A stretch of 64,000 nucleotides of DNA from Chitinophaga caeni (GCF_002557795.1 NZ_CP023777.1:744001-808000); one strand, 5' to 3'. Counted from the first letter of the stretch, positions 1 through 9,638 are shown. The notes: generated by a model from the sequence alone, not told the origin. A program made the numbers and translations.

Positions 1-1
1 G

Positions 2-580
2 ATGGGATTTTCACTCGGGTGGTGGGAAGCTTCTATCGTGTTATTTTTGGCAGCAGTTTGTATCGTGACGCATTATATGTTTGGCCCGATGCGCTTGGTG
101 CAGGAAGCCGTTGAGTCAGGTGATGTTGATGCGGCCATGGCCATTATGAATAAAATCAAGTTCCCTAACTTGCTTTATAAACCCATCCGTTCGGTTTACT
201 ATTTCATGCAAAGTAACCTGGCGATGCAAAGCCAAGATTTTGACAAGGCCGAGGCTAATATCCGCCAAAGTATAAAATCCGGCAGCCCGATGAAAGAGAT
301 GGAGGGGATGCAATATTTCCAACTGGGAATGATTGCTTCTCAAAAAGGTGATTTGAAAGGCGCCGATCAAAACTTGAAACGCGCGCTAAAAATCGGGATG
401 CCTGATAAGGAAAATAAAGCAGCAGCATTATTTGCACTGTGTAATATTGCTGCCAGCCGCCGCGACTTCAAGAGTGCAAAGGACTATTTACGCCGGGCCA
501 AGGATTGCAGGCCTACAACCCCGCAAATCGTTGCTGAAATCAAGAAAATGGATAAGTCCCTTTCCAGGATGCCCGGTTGA
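2..580 (+). CDS. membrane-anchored TPR-like protein
   Basis: A protein of 192 residues with one hydrophobic segment at about residues 9-29, followed by a soluble region rich in TPR-like helical repeats (roughly residues 65-180; for example the FDKAEANIRQSI and LKGADQNLKRAL helices spaced about 34-38 residues apart). TPR modules mediate protein-protein contacts, so a membrane-tethered scaffold is the likely role; no enzymatic motif is seen. The first ATG is the second base of the window, so the true start could lie upstream. It ends before a strong bidirectional terminator shared with the convergent PLP-enzyme gene. The specific partner cannot be inferred from the sequence. Confidence 0.75.
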   Translation: MGFSLGWWEASIVLFLAAVCIVTHYMFGPMRLVQEAVESGDVDAAMAIMNKIKFPNLLYKPIRSVYYFMQSNLAMQSQDFDKAEANIRQSIKSGSPMKEMEGMQYFQLGMIASQKGDLKGADQNLKRALKIGMPDKENKAAALFALCNIAASRRDFKSAKDYLRRAKDCRPTTPQIVAEIKKMDKSLSRMPG

Positions 581-611
581 TCCAAAACTTGACCTCATTT
601 TTTAAAATATT

Positions 612-648
612 AAAAGGATGTTAGTATTAGAGCTAACATCCTTTTTTA
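612..648. terminator. bidirectional intrinsic terminator
   Basis: An 11-13 bp stem (AAAAGGATGTTAG pairing with CTAACATCCTTTT) lies between two convergent genes, with A-rich and T-rich flanks on either side. It should stop transcription from both directions. Confidence 0.85.
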
Positions 649-712
649 TTCTCAATGCTGTTTCTTAAATATATCGCCAAGATGCAGTTTAGTAGCGGAT
701 GAATTAAACAAC

Positions 713-1885
713 TTATTCCCTGGTGAGTAATTTATCCAGGGCCTGTTTTAGATCATCCCATAAATACTCGGTATCTTCTAAACCGAAATAAATCCGTACC
801 ATTCTATGTTTCGGGTTTTCCCCATCAAACTCGCTAGGTAAAACGTTTGCACAAGAAGGGAATACCAAGGATTCATGCCCGCCCCAAGAAACCGCCATTA
901 AGAAATGTTTCAAGGAGTTACAGAACAACTCGATCTTTGCAAGATCCCTTGTTTTGAGCTGAATCGTAACCAGGCCGCCTGCACCTTTCATTTGTTTTTT
1001 TGCCAAATCATACTGCGGAAAATCGGGATCGAAAGGAAAATATATCCGCTCGATGGCCGCATGTTCTTTTAACCTGGGAAAGATGAGCTGGGCAGATGTA
1101 TCGCATTTCTTTAACCTTAATTCCAAGGTCCTAAGCCCGCGGATCAACAACCAAGCATTCATGGGAGCTATCGCACTGCCAACATTCAGGTATTCTGACT
1201 TGAATATCTTTTCCATCTTTTGCTTACTTCCTGTTAAAACACCCGCTACCACATCACTATGCCCCCCTATATATTTTGTGGCTGATTGTAAAGCCAGGTC
1301 TATACCCATACTGACCGGGGATTGGAATAAAGGTGAACAATGACTGTTATCTACGATAGATACGATATGATGTTCTTTTGCCCAATTAGCTACCGCTGTT
1401 AGATCCTGCAATTCGTACGTAAAAGAATTGGGCGTTTCCAAGTAAACCAAGGTGGTATTGGATTGCCTTGCCCGTTCGAAATTCTCGATATCCGTACCAT
1501 CGATAAACGTTGTTTGTACACCGAAACGGGGCAGGATGATTTCAAACATATGCTTTGCCCAACTATATGGATCTCTTACCGAAACGATATGATCTCCATG
1601 TTTCACTTGTGACAAAATCGCTGCGAAGATCGCCCCTGCGCCGCTACTAAATACTAAAGCATCCTCGGCGCCATCCAGGGCAGCCAATTTCTTTCTCAAG
1701 ATTTCCAGGGTCGGGTTCATACCCCGTGAATATAAAAATCCGCTATACTCATCCAGCATAAGCTGGCGCATCTCTTCAACTGTTTTAAATGCAAAGTTGC
1801 TACTTTGCACGATCGGGGGGGCTACAGCATTAAAGTACATCTCCCGATCTTCACCCAATTCATTAATAATGTATGATAAATCCAT
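713..1885 (-). CDS. PLP-dependent trans-sulfuration enzyme (Cys/Met metabolism family)
   Basis: A protein of 390 residues, the normal length for the cystathionine gamma-synthase / gamma-lyase / O-acetylhomoserine sulfhydrylase family. The PLP-binding lysine is in SATKYIGGHSD (Lys204), the pyridine-nitrogen aspartate is in SIVDNSH (Asp179), and the YSRGMNPT motif near residue 52 contributes phosphate binding. These enzymes interconvert cysteine, homocysteine and methionine precursors in the cytosol. Which reaction this one performs cannot be read from the sequence, so no gene symbol is given. An amino-acid permease gene lies 69 bp upstream on the same strand and may be co-transcribed. A methionine or cysteine role is an inference. 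Confidence 0.85.
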   Translation of the reverse strand: MDLSYIINELGEDREMYFNAVAPPIVQSSNFAFKTVEEMRQLMLDEYSGFLYSRGMNPTLEILRKKLAALDGAEDALVFSSGAGAIFAAILSQVKHGDHIVSVRDPYSWAKHMFEIILPRFGVQTTFIDGTDIENFERARQSNTTLVYLETPNSFTYELQDLTAVANWAKEHHIVSIVDNSHCSPLFQSPVSMGIDLALQSATKYIGGHSDVVAGVLTGSKQKMEKIFKSEYLNVGSAIAPMNAWLLIRGLRTLELRLKKCDTSAQLIFPRLKEHAAIERIYFPFDPDFPQYDLAKKQMKGAGGLVTIQLKTRDLAKIELFCNSLKHFLMAVSWGGHESLVFPSCANVLPSEFDGENPKHRMVRIYFGLEDTEYLWDDLKQALDKLLTRE

Positions 1886-1954
1886 AAGCTCATTTTATTG
1901 CCTCAGCAATATGTCACGAATAATTAGACAAGCAACCTTAATTACCGTTTCAAA

Positions 1955-3316
1955 TTAATTGTTGGTAATTTCCTCCCTGACTACCTTTTTAGCCCCAAAA
2001 TATAATGGAAGCCCTACAAAGAAAATGCTCAAACCTATTAAGGCTCCTTTCCAATCTTGGATGAAAATATTTACAGTTACCATTAAATACACCAATACAA
2101 ATATAAGTGTTGTATACGGGTATGATTTCATTTTATAAATCCCAAGCCCGTCCATAGACTTGGTTTTCCTTCGCAATACGAATATTGATGCCGCGGCGGA
2201 TGCTAACCCGATCGTGTCGAAGAGCATCACGTATTTCAACATTTTATCGAAGGTGCCCAGGAAAAATATCACGATGATAATCAACGCGGTAAACACCGTT
2301 AAGGCTACTTGCTGCACCTGTGTTGCCGGGTTCACACGCATGAAAATAGCTGGCAAAACCCCATCTTCGGCCATTGCATAATACATGCGTGGGTTGCTAA
2401 TCAAGTTCACATTAGCGTAGCCCATCACCGAGATAAACAATAATACCGAAGTAATCTTGAAGCCGCTTTCTCCGAAAAATGCCTGCATCATCCTCGAAGC
2501 TAAAGCATCGGTCGTTTTCAGTTGCTCGAAGCCAATCACTTTAATATATGCATAGTTGATCGTGAAATATGCCGTAATGATGATTGCCATGCCAATAAAA
2601 ATGCCCTTGGGCATATTCCTGGCCGGCTCCTTGATGTCGCTTCCGAAGTTAATAGTTTGCTGGTACCCCCCGTAGGTAAAGAATACCGGCACCAAGGCGG
2701 CGCCAAACATGTATAACCAGTTATGACCGTTGTGTCCTGTTATAGATTCAACAGCTTTCGGCGCCTGGACATCCCCGACGAAGATCGTCATACACAATAC
2801 CAACACCATTAATATCTTTATAACGGTTAGGATATTTTGCCAACTCGCACTCATGCGTATGCCGATCATATTTACCGTGTACAGTAGAGCTACTGTTCCA
2901 AAAGCAATTAATTTTAGACCGGCATTATTTTGCAGCGATGCCGGCAATAGTACCGGGCCAATGTATTCTGCCCCGATCATGCAAACCGCGGCCACCGAAG
3001 CTGCATTAGAGATCAATACCGTCCAGTTGATCATAAAAGCGTAAGCCGGGTGGTAACAGTAAGACATAACCTTGTAAAACCCACCGGCTTTGGGATAACG
3101 GGAGCCGATCTCTGCATAAGTCAAAGCCCCGCAAAGAGTTACGAAACCACCGATCACCCAAATCAGTAAAAATTGCCAAGGCTCATTTACTTCCCTGGAA
3201 ACATTAATAGGTGTTCGGAATATTCCCATGCCTATCACAAGGCTCACCACGATCATGGTGAGATCGAATAATCCTAATTTGGGCTTGATGCTCATAGATT
3301 GTAAGATAATATTCAA
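1955..3316 (-). CDS. APC-superfamily amino-acid permease
   Basis: A very hydrophobic protein of 453 residues with about 12 membrane segments and the APC start pattern: GLFDLTMIVVSLVIGMGIF at residues 15-33 contains the conserved glycine-rich unwound part of TM1 that contacts the substrate amine. The segment CGALTYAEIGSRYPKAGG is the typical TM2-TM3 loop of the LAT/APC group. It should import or exchange amino acids across the inner membrane; the substrate is unknown. The trans-sulfuration enzyme gene lies just downstream on the same strand, hinting at sulfur amino acids. The upstream region is shared with the divergent B12 riboswitch transcript. Confidence 0.85.
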   Translation of the reverse strand: MNIILQSMSIKPKLGLFDLTMIVVSLVIGMGIFRTPINVSREVNEPWQFLLIWVIGGFVTLCGALTYAEIGSRYPKAGGFYKVMSYCYHPAYAFMINWTVLISNAASVAAVCMIGAEYIGPVLLPASLQNNAGLKLIAFGTVALLYTVNMIGIRMSASWQNILTVIKILMVLVLCMTIFVGDVQAPKAVESITGHNGHNWLYMFGAALVPVFFTYGGYQQTINFGSDIKEPARNMPKGIFIGMAIIITAYFTINYAYIKVIGFEQLKTTDALASRMMQAFFGESGFKITSVLLFISVMGYANVNLISNPRMYYAMAEDGVLPAIFMRVNPATQVQQVALTVFTALIIIVIFFLGTFDKMLKYVMLFDTIGLASAAASIFVLRRKTKSMDGLGIYKMKSYPYTTLIFVLVYLMVTVNIFIQDWKGALIGLSIFFVGLPLYFGAKKVVREEITNN

Positions 3317-3358
3317 AGATTAATTTTTATCGAAAATTTAAAATCCATCAAAATAGCG

Positions 3359-3366
3359 TAGGTTTG
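3359..3366 (+). promoter_or_regulatory. putative promoter -7 box (TAnnTTTG)
   Basis: TAGGTTTG matches the Bacteroidota -7 consensus TAnnTTTG and sits just upstream of the B12 riboswitch, so a start near 3373 is plausible. No clear TTTG -33 box is visible at the proper distance. Confidence 0.4.
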
Positions 3367-3374
3367 CCCTGTTA

Positions 3375-3562
3375 TTGGTTGTGGAACAACACCCTAGTTG
3401 TCATCCACATTAAAAGGGAACACCGGTGCAAAACCGGGGCTATTCCCGTAGCTGTAATCCTGCCCCATTCATTTGGGGAATACATCCTTGGTATTCAAAG
3501 CCACTGTTTTCTTTGAAAATGGGAAGGCGCCACCGGATCAGGTAAGCCAGAAGACCTGCCAA
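3375..3562 (+). promoter_or_regulatory. cobalamin (AdoCbl-type) riboswitch
   Basis: Contains the diagnostic core of cobalamin aptamers: GGGAACACCGGTG, AAAACCGGGGC, then TTCCCGTAGCTGTAATCC, and about 100 nt further the closing B12 box AGCCAGAAGACCTGCC at 3545-3560. The order, spacing and B12-box sequence are those of the RNA family that binds adenosylcobalamin or related cobalamins and represses uptake and synthesis genes. It precedes btuB by about 115 nt, so it should switch off the whole B12 salvage operon when cobalamin is abundant. The expression platform is not obvious: no T-tailed terminator is seen before btuB, suggesting control of translation start. Confidence 0.95.
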
Positions 3563-3673
3563 TTTCAACTACACACCACGCTTTCGGGAAAAAAGCGAGG
3601 ATGTAAAGCCTTCCCGGCATTATATCTTTCATATTCCTGTTCCGTGGCATTTTTCAAGGATCGCTAAAAAATT

Positions 3674-5605
3674 ATGCAAAAGAAGCAAATTATCCTCCCC
3701 CTCTTATTCTGGGGAGCCGGATTGTCTACAGCATTGGCGCAACATGGCCAACCGAAAGATTCAACCGCAACCAACCAGCTTAATACCGTCGTGGTAACCG
3801 CCGCCAAGTTCCCCAAGCAACTGTCGGAAACCGGTAAGGTTGTAACCGTAATTACAGCAGAAGATTTAAAAAGGAACAGTGGCAAAACTTTAAGCTCCAT
3901 CCTTAATAACCAAGCTGGGATCGTTGTTAACGGCGCCGAAAACAACCTGGGCTCCAACCAGGAAGTTTATACCAGGGGCGCTTCCAGTGGCAATACTTTG
4001 ATCCTGATCGATGGTATTCCACTTTACGATGCCTCTACCATTAATAATACGTTTGATATAAATTTTTTACCTGTCTCACAGATCGAAAGAATCGAGATAC
4101 TAAAGGGCAGCCAATCAACTTTATACGGCTCTGATGCCACTGCCGGGGTAATTAATATTATCACCAAGAAAAATGCCGATAAACCTTTAGGCATATCCGG
4201 CCAGTTGGCTTACGGTAGTTACGATACTTACAACGCCAATGCGAACCTCGGCGGTCAAGCCGGGAAATGGTCTTACCAGGCCGGGTACAATTATCTCTCC
4301 AGCAAGGGATTTTCCAGCGCTTATGATTCCACCGGCAAACAAAATTTTGATAAGGATGGCTTTACCCGCAACCAGGGCTATGCAAGCATAGGTTTTAAAC
4401 CTGGAGATAACTGGGAAATAAAAGGATTCGTCAATTATTCGAAATATACAACCGGCTTAGATGGCGGCGCATTCCTCGATCAAACCCGGAATAAACTACA
4501 TAATAATACCTTGCTCGCAGGCATTAACAACCGTTATAATTTCAAGAAAGGTAGCTGGTTCTTTACATACAATTATCAAAAGAATGATCGCCACCAAATG
4601 AAAGATTCCGTTACGGAATTTGACTACTATTATTATGCAGATTATATCTCCAATACACATCAATTGGAAACTTATGTCAACTTCGATCTGACCAAGGAAG
4701 TACAGCTGATCGTGGGCGCTGATTACCGTACGTCTAATACGGACGAGCAATACAAGTCGGCATTTCCCATTACAGGCTTGGGTCCTGACAGTGCGCATAT
4801 GAATCAATTCAGCCATTACGCTTCATTGTTCTTGCATAATCTCGGTGGTTTTACAATGGAAATCGGCGGCAGGTTCAATTACCATTCCGTTTATGGAAAC
4901 AATCAAACGATTTCGTTCAACCCTGCATATGTTATCAACGATAAGCATAAGATTTTTGCCAATATATCCAGCGCTTATAAAACACCCACTTTATATCAAT
5001 TATTTTCCGAGTTTGGAAACCGTAACCTAAACCCTGAATCTTCGTTAAACTATGAAGCAGGTTACCAAGGCTTTTATTCAAAAAAGATCAATTTCAGGGT
5101 TACAGGCTTTTTCCGGGAAGTTAAAAACTGGATCGATTTCTATTCCGGGATTTATCCGGAGCCAAGTTATTATGTAAATGCAGACAAACAGGAAATATAC
5201 GGAGCCGAGATTGAAGGCAACTGGAATATAACGGATGACCTGCGTTTCAACTTGAATTACACGTACGTAAAAGGTAAAACTATTGATAAAGACAGCACCT
5301 ACAACAATTTGTTCCGCAGGCCGGAACATGCATTAAATGCAGGTTTAGGTTACCAGGTCAATGATCAACTTTTCCTTTCCCTGGTAGGTAAATGGTATAG
5401 CAAGCGCTGGGAGAAGCAGTATAATGCACCTTCCGTTCCATTGAAAAGTTATTATACGGTAGATGTATACGCATCTTATCAAATCAATAAACATCTCAAC
5501 CTTTTCGTTGACGCCCGCAATATCACCGATCAAGAATATTTTGATATCTGGGGATATAATAACAGGAAATTCAATGTCAACGGCGGATTACAATTTAATT
5601 TTTAA
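3674..5605 (+). CDS. btuB: TonB-dependent cobalamin receptor BtuB
   Basis: A protein of 643 residues with a signal peptide (about residues 1-22, cleaved after ALA), a TonB-box-like VVVTA segment and a plug domain (about 35-155, with RGASSGNTLILIDGIPLYD and IERIEILKGSQSTLYGSDATAGVINII). A large beta-barrel follows, ending in the terminal aromatic signature GGLQFNF. E. coli BtuB is of similar length. It takes up cobalamin or cobinamide across the outer membrane using TonB energy. Assignment to cobalamin rather than another siderophore-like ligand rests on the riboswitch directly upstream and the cob genes downstream. The start ATG follows the riboswitch leader. Confidence 0.93.
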   Translation: MQKKQIILPLLFWGAGLSTALAQHGQPKDSTATNQLNTVVVTAAKFPKQLSETGKVVTVITAEDLKRNSGKTLSSILNNQAGIVVNGAENNLGSNQEVYTRGASSGNTLILIDGIPLYDASTINNTFDINFLPVSQIERIEILKGSQSTLYGSDATAGVINIITKKNADKPLGISGQLAYGSYDTYNANANLGGQAGKWSYQAGYNYLSSKGFSSAYDSTGKQNFDKDGFTRNQGYASIGFKPGDNWEIKGFVNYSKYTTGLDGGAFLDQTRNKLHNNTLLAGINNRYNFKKGSWFFTYNYQKNDRHQMKDSVTEFDYYYYADYISNTHQLETYVNFDLTKEVQLIVGADYRTSNTDEQYKSAFPITGLGPDSAHMNQFSHYASLFLHNLGGFTMEIGGRFNYHSVYGNNQTISFNPAYVINDKHKIFANISSAYKTPTLYQLFSEFGNRNLNPESSLNYEAGYQGFYSKKINFRVTGFFREVKNWIDFYSGIYPEPSYYVNADKQEIYGAEIEGNWNITDDLRFNLNYTYVKGKTIDKDSTYNNLFRRPEHALNAGLGYQVNDQLFLSLVGKWYSKRWEKQYNAPSVPLKSYYTVDVYASYQINKHLNLFVDARNITDQEYFDIWGYNNRKFNVNGGLQFNF

Positions 5606-5625
5606 TATACACATATAATAATCAC

Positions 5626-6225
5626 ATGATGGAAAACAAGAAAATTAACCCGAGAACAGGTTTATTAGTACTCTTCATCCTGATTGTAGGAACCCTGAGA
5701 GTGCTTAATAGCGGTGAGCTTACCCCCTTTTCTAATTTCACACCGATCGGTGCAATGGCCCTGTTTGGCGGCGCTTATTTTTCGGACAAATGGAAGGCTT
5801 ACCTGTTTCCTTTATTGGCTTTATGGCTAAGCGATGTTGTAATGATGCAGTTTGTTTATAAATCTGATTTAAGTGGATTGTTATACCGGGGCTGGTATTA
5901 CAACTATATTGCATTTGCCGGCATGGTGCTTATCGGCCAATGGATACATAAAATTACCGTCATGAAATTTATCCTGGGTGCGGTTGGCGCCGCATTATTT
6001 CACTGGATCGTATCTGACTTCGGTGTATGGATGTCAGGCGGCACCAACATCCTTACCGGTCAACCATTTACGAGGGATTTCAACGGTTATTTGCAATGCT
6101 TGGACCTGGCGATTCCATATTTGCAAAGAATGTTACTTGGAAATATTATGTACGGGGCCATCATGTTTGGAACTTACGAACTCATCAAACGTAAATATCC
6201 AACACTGGCATACGCGAATGCATAG
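5626..6225 (+). CDS. DUF6580-family membrane protein, B12-associated
   Basis: An integral membrane protein of 199 residues with about five or six hydrophobic helices, and the family-typical TPIGAMALFGGAYFSDKW segment and LALWLSDVVMM. I recognise this as the DUF6580 putative transport family, which resembles ECF-transporter S components and is often found next to cobalamin genes in Bacteroidota. It begins 20 bp after btuB and lies under the same riboswitch. A role in moving cobalamin or a precursor across the inner membrane is an inference from context; no BtuC or BtuD is present in this window. Confidence 0.7.
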   Translation: MMENKKINPRTGLLVLFILIVGTLRVLNSGELTPFSNFTPIGAMALFGGAYFSDKWKAYLFPLLALWLSDVVMMQFVYKSDLSGLLYRGWYYNYIAFAGMVLIGQWIHKITVMKFILGAVGAALFHWIVSDFGVWMSGGTNILTGQPFTRDFNGYLQCLDLAIPYLQRMLLGNIMYGAIMFGTYELIKRKYPTLAYANA

Positions 6226-6292
6226 GCGCAGCGTGTCTCCATCCATATTTCCGGGTATTTTATGTTCCCGCCAATATTGCTAATAAATCCTG

Positions 6293-6333
6293 ATCCCGCT
6301 ATGCCAAACATATATTGCCATAGCGGGATTTTC
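6293..6333 (+). terminator. hairpin between DUF6580 gene and btuF-like gene
   Basis: A perfect 11-bp stem ATCCCGCTATG / CATAGCGGGAT (6293-6303 and 6319-6329) is followed by a short T run. It may attenuate transcription inside the operon. It also argues against any btuF start upstream of 6355. Confidence 0.6.
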
Positions 6334-6354
6334 ATATCAACAAATCCTTTGAAA

Positions 6355-7290
6355 ATGATTTGCTCTTCATTTTTACCGGCAGCTACCCAAATGATCTACG
6401 ATATGGGATTATCCCATCACCTGCAAGGGGTTACATTTGAATGTCCACCCGTTGCAAAAGGGCAACCTGCTATTGTTAGATGCGTGCTTGAAGGGTTCCA
6501 ATATTCAAGTACGGAGATAGACCGTATCTTTTCTGCCTCCAAAGCACAGGGAAAAAGTTTATACTTCGTAGACGAGCCGCTTCTTGCCAAAATTGCACCT
6601 AGTATCATCTTCACGCAAGATGTCTGCGAGGTTTGCCAAATCGATACACGCTGTACCCAACAGGCCATAGATGCTTTACCCCAAAAACCAGAAATCGTTA
6701 CGCTTTCACCGGACAACCTCGATGACGTTTTTCAATGCGCGGTTGATATCGCCCAAGCCCTTGGGGAAGAGTCTGCTGCTTTTCATTACCTTGCAAAGTT
6801 GCAATCAAGAATTGATGGCATTATCGATACATTACGGCAGCACCGGGCAAAGCTCAAAAGGGTAATGCTGATGGAATGGATGCACCCGGTTTATAATTGC
6901 GGGCATTGGATCCCGATGCAAATTGCCTACGCTGGCGGGGTGGATATGCTGTCTAACCCCGGCGGGGATTCCATTGTCACTTCCTGGGAAAAAATAAAGA
7001 AGTATAACCCCGAGATACTAGTAATAGCTCCTTGCGGGTTCATGATTGATAGGAGTATGGAAGAAATTCACCTGCTAACCGGGCTCGATGGTTGGAAGCA
7101 ATTGAAAGCCGTGCAGGATAATAAGGTTTACCTGGCAGATTACGATTTGTTTACACAACCCAGCGCCAGCACATTGGTGGATGGTATTAGCGTATTATCA
7201 CATATCTTCCACCCGGAGATATGCGAAATACCCAATCGCCTGTTAACAAAATTTAAACATCTTCCCCAAGAAATAGAAGTTTTTATATGA
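6355..7290 (+). CDS. cobalamin ABC-transporter substrate-binding protein (BtuF-like)
   Basis: The reading frame is open from 6262, but the first plausible start is the ATG at 6355 (MICSSFLPAATQMIYDMGL), because the longer version would run through a strong hairpin. This gives 311 residues. The opening SFLPAATQMIYDMGLSHHLQGVTFECPP and later NPGGDSIVTSWEKI...PEILVIAPCGF match the class III periplasmic-binding fold used for cobalamin and iron chelates. No clear signal peptide is visible in the short version, so it may be cytoplasmic or use an unrecognised export route; this is unusual for a BtuF. It overlaps cobU by 4 bp (ATGA), showing translational coupling within the B12 operon. Confidence 0.75.
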   Translation: MICSSFLPAATQMIYDMGLSHHLQGVTFECPPVAKGQPAIVRCVLEGFQYSSTEIDRIFSASKAQGKSLYFVDEPLLAKIAPSIIFTQDVCEVCQIDTRCTQQAIDALPQKPEIVTLSPDNLDDVFQCAVDIAQALGEESAAFHYLAKLQSRIDGIIDTLRQHRAKLKRVMLMEWMHPVYNCGHWIPMQIAYAGGVDMLSNPGGDSIVTSWEKIKKYNPEILVIAPCGFMIDRSMEEIHLLTGLDGWKQLKAVQDNKVYLADYDLFTQPSASTLVDGISVLSHIFHPEICEIPNRLLTKFKHLPQEIEVFI

Positions 7291-7796
7291 TACATTTTAT
7301 TACCGGTGGCGCCAGGTCAGGTAAAAGTAGTTACGCGCAAAATTGTGCCCTGGAACTGGATACAAACCCCGTATACGTTGCCACAGCAAAAATTTGGGAT
7401 AAAGAATTTGAACAAAGGGTCAAAAGACACCAAGCAGATCGTACCGAAGAATGGACTAACTACGAGGAAACACTATATCTAAGTAAGTTACCTTTAAATG
7501 GGAAAACAGTTGTGATCGATTGCGTTACCTTATGGTTGACAAATTTCTTTTTACATCACGAACAGGATATTGAATGTTGTTTGAAGGAATTTAAAAAAGA
7601 AATAGATCAATTATTAAATTATCAAGGAAATATATTCATCGTAAGCAACGAAATCGGCATGGGCGTTCACGCGGAAACAGAAGTGGGGCGAAAGTTCACG
7701 GACCTGCAAGGGTTTGCTAATCAATATGTAGCTTCGAAAGCCACTTCCGTTACATTGATGGTTTCAGGTATCCCTATGAAGATCAAGGGGCAATGA
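7287..7796 (+). CDS. cobU: adenosylcobinamide kinase / adenosylcobinamide-phosphate guanylyltransferase
   Basis: A protein of 169 residues, close to the usual CobU length of about 180. A P-loop GGARSGKS lies at residues 7-14. RHQADR around residue 47 contains the histidine (His48) that is guanylylated in CobU, and CVTLWLTN is the conserved mid-domain motif. The enzyme phosphorylates adenosylcobinamide and attaches GMP to give AdoCbi-GDP, the activated corrin for nucleotide-loop assembly. It overlaps the BtuF-like gene by 4 bp and is followed by cobT, cobS and cobC, so it belongs to one salvage operon. Confidence 0.93.
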   Translation: MIHFITGGARSGKSSYAQNCALELDTNPVYVATAKIWDKEFEQRVKRHQADRTEEWTNYEETLYLSKLPLNGKTVVIDCVTLWLTNFFLHHEQDIECCLKEFKKEIDQLLNYQGNIFIVSNEIGMGVHAETEVGRKFTDLQGFANQYVASKATSVTLMVSGIPMKIKGQ

Positions 7797-7821
7797 CTTT
7801 AGCAGAACATAAACACAAAAT

Positions 7822-8862
7822 ATGTTATTTAATATATCAACACCTGGAGTAGAGATACAAGCAGCCTTACAGGATAAAATAAATCAGAAAACAAAACCTA
7901 TCGGGGCTCTCGGCAAATTAGAAAATATTGCCTTGCAAGTAGGGTGCATTCAACAAAGCTTAAATCCACAGGTAAGGAAACCCTGTATCTTGGTCTTTGC
8001 TGCCGATCACGGCATAGCGGCTGAAGGGGTTGTTAATCCTTATCCCCAGTCGGTAACTGCTCAAATGGTGTATAATTTTATTGAGGGTGGTGCGGCAATC
8101 AATGTATTTACACATTTGCATCAAATCGATCTGAAAGTTATCGATGCCGGGGTAGCGCATCATTTTGATCCGGGCTTACCTATCACGCATGCTAAGCTTG
8201 CGTATGGCACCAAGAATTACCGGCATGAGCCTGCCATGAGCAAAGATGAATGCGTATCTGCCATTCAAAAAGGAGCGGAGCTGGCCAGGGAGATGGCGCT
8301 TAAAGGCAGCAATACCATAGGGTTCGGAGAAATGGGGATCGGCAATACTTCCGCGGCTTCCCTGTTGATGTCGGCGCTTTGCCATGAAGATATTGAAACT
8401 TGTACCGGAGCAGGGACGAGCCATACAGGCGAGATATTACAACAAAAGATTACCGTGTTAAAAGAAGTGCAATCTAAACATGCCGAGATAAACGGTACGC
8501 TTGATATATTAGCTACCTTCGGCGGCTTTGAAATTGCTATGATGGTAGGCGCCATGCTAGCTGCCGCAGAACAAAAAATGATCTTGGTAATAGATGGATT
8601 TATCGTCAGCACGGCTTTATTAGTAGCCAGTAAATTATTCCCTGGCGTATTACATTATTGCATATACGCGCATACATCCGATGAAAAAGGTCACCGGGTA
8701 CTATTGGATTATCTCGGGGCAGAGCCTTTATTACAGTTAAATATGCGTTTAGGTGAAGGTACCGGCGCTGCTTTGGCGATTCCATTAATCCAATCGGCAG
8801 TGGCATTCTTAAACCAAATGAGCAGCTTTGAAAGCGCAAAAATTTCGAACATACCCGCATGA
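7822..8862 (+). CDS. cobT: nicotinate-nucleotide:dimethylbenzimidazole phosphoribosyltransferase
   Basis: A protein of 346 residues compared with about 350 in the family. FAADHGIAAEGV (59-70), GEMGIGNTSAAS (169-180), GAGTSHTG (196-203) and the catalytic glutamate in GEGTGAALA (Glu312) are all intact. It makes alpha-ribazole phosphate from dimethylbenzimidazole and nicotinate mononucleotide, supplying the lower ligand of cobalamin. It starts 25 bp after cobU, and its stop overlaps the cobS start (ATGA). Confidence 0.95.
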   Translation: MLFNISTPGVEIQAALQDKINQKTKPIGALGKLENIALQVGCIQQSLNPQVRKPCILVFAADHGIAAEGVVNPYPQSVTAQMVYNFIEGGAAINVFTHLHQIDLKVIDAGVAHHFDPGLPITHAKLAYGTKNYRHEPAMSKDECVSAIQKGAELAREMALKGSNTIGFGEMGIGNTSAASLLMSALCHEDIETCTGAGTSHTGEILQQKITVLKEVQSKHAEINGTLDILATFGGFEIAMMVGAMLAAAEQKMILVIDGFIVSTALLVASKLFPGVLHYCIYAHTSDEKGHRVLLDYLGAEPLLQLNMRLGEGTGAALAIPLIQSAVAFLNQMSSFESAKISNIPA

Positions 8863-9638
8863 AAAAAGAGTTCCATTATTTCCTTACGGCCCTGATGTAC
8901 TATACGCGCATCCCCGTGCCCCTGAATATCGGGCATGGAACAGAAATGTTGAATAAAGCGACCCGCTATTTCCCGTTGATCGGTTATATAATTGCTACAA
9001 TCGTAGGCGCAACTTTCTACTTGGCCCAGTTGGTATTGCCACAAACCGTCTCCATTATATTGGGAATAGCGGCCGGCATATTTGCTACCGGCGCTTTCCA
9101 TGAAGATGGTTTTGCCGACACCTGCGACGGTTTCGGCGGGGGCTGGACGAAGTCCAAGATACTCGATATCATGAAAGACAGCAGGGTTGGCACCTTTGGG
9201 ATGGTAGGACTATCGCTGGTGCTCTTATTAAAGCTTTTTTCGTTAACATCGATGCCTTGGCAATTAGTCATAATGGCTGTGTTTGTGGCACATCCGCTGA
9301 GCAGGTGGTTAGCATTAACCGTGGTGTACAGCATGCAGTATGTCCGGGAAAATGAGGACAGCAAAGCGAAGCCCATCGCGAAAGGAATGACTCACTTGGA
9401 ATTTACCTTTGCTTCTTTTTTCGCATTCTTGCCATTAGCGGCCATGATTTATTATTTTAATTGCCCTGCATTATTACTAGTCATGGTGCCTTTATTCTTG
9501 GCCAGGTGGTATTTTGTAAGGTTAATGCGTAAATGGATCGGTGGCTATACCGGCGATTGCCTCGGGGCTTTACAACAAGCGGCTGAAACCATTATTTACC
9601 TATTTTTTTGTTACAAAGGATGGCAATTTATTTTATAA
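8859..9638 (+). CDS. cobS: adenosylcobinamide-GDP ribazoletransferase (cobalamin synthase)
   Basis: An integral membrane protein of 259 residues. The conserved acidic motif GAFHEDGFADTCDGFGGG (about residues 78-95) binds the metal and nucleotide substrate, and the next segment DIMKDSRVGTFG is also typical. CobS joins AdoCbi-GDP and alpha-ribazole (phosphate) in the inner membrane, the last assembly step. It overlaps cobT by 4 bp and cobC by 19 bp, so translation of the three is probably coupled. Confidence 0.95.
   Translation: MKKEFHYFLTALMYYTRIPVPLNIGHGTEMLNKATRYFPLIGYIIATIVGATFYLAQLVLPQTVSIILGIAAGIFATGAFHEDGFADTCDGFGGGWTKSKILDIMKDSRVGTFGMVGLSLVLLLKLFSLTSMPWQLVIMAVFVAHPLSRWLALTVVYSMQYVRENEDSKAKPIAKGMTHLEFTFASFFAFLPLAAMIYYFNCPALLLVMVPLFLARWYFVRLMRKWIGGYTGDCLGALQQAAETIIYLFFCYKGWQFIL

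Noticed and set aside
6262..6354. N-terminal extension of the btuF-like gene
   Set aside because: It would translate through a perfect 11-bp hairpin and adds residues unlike the family start.
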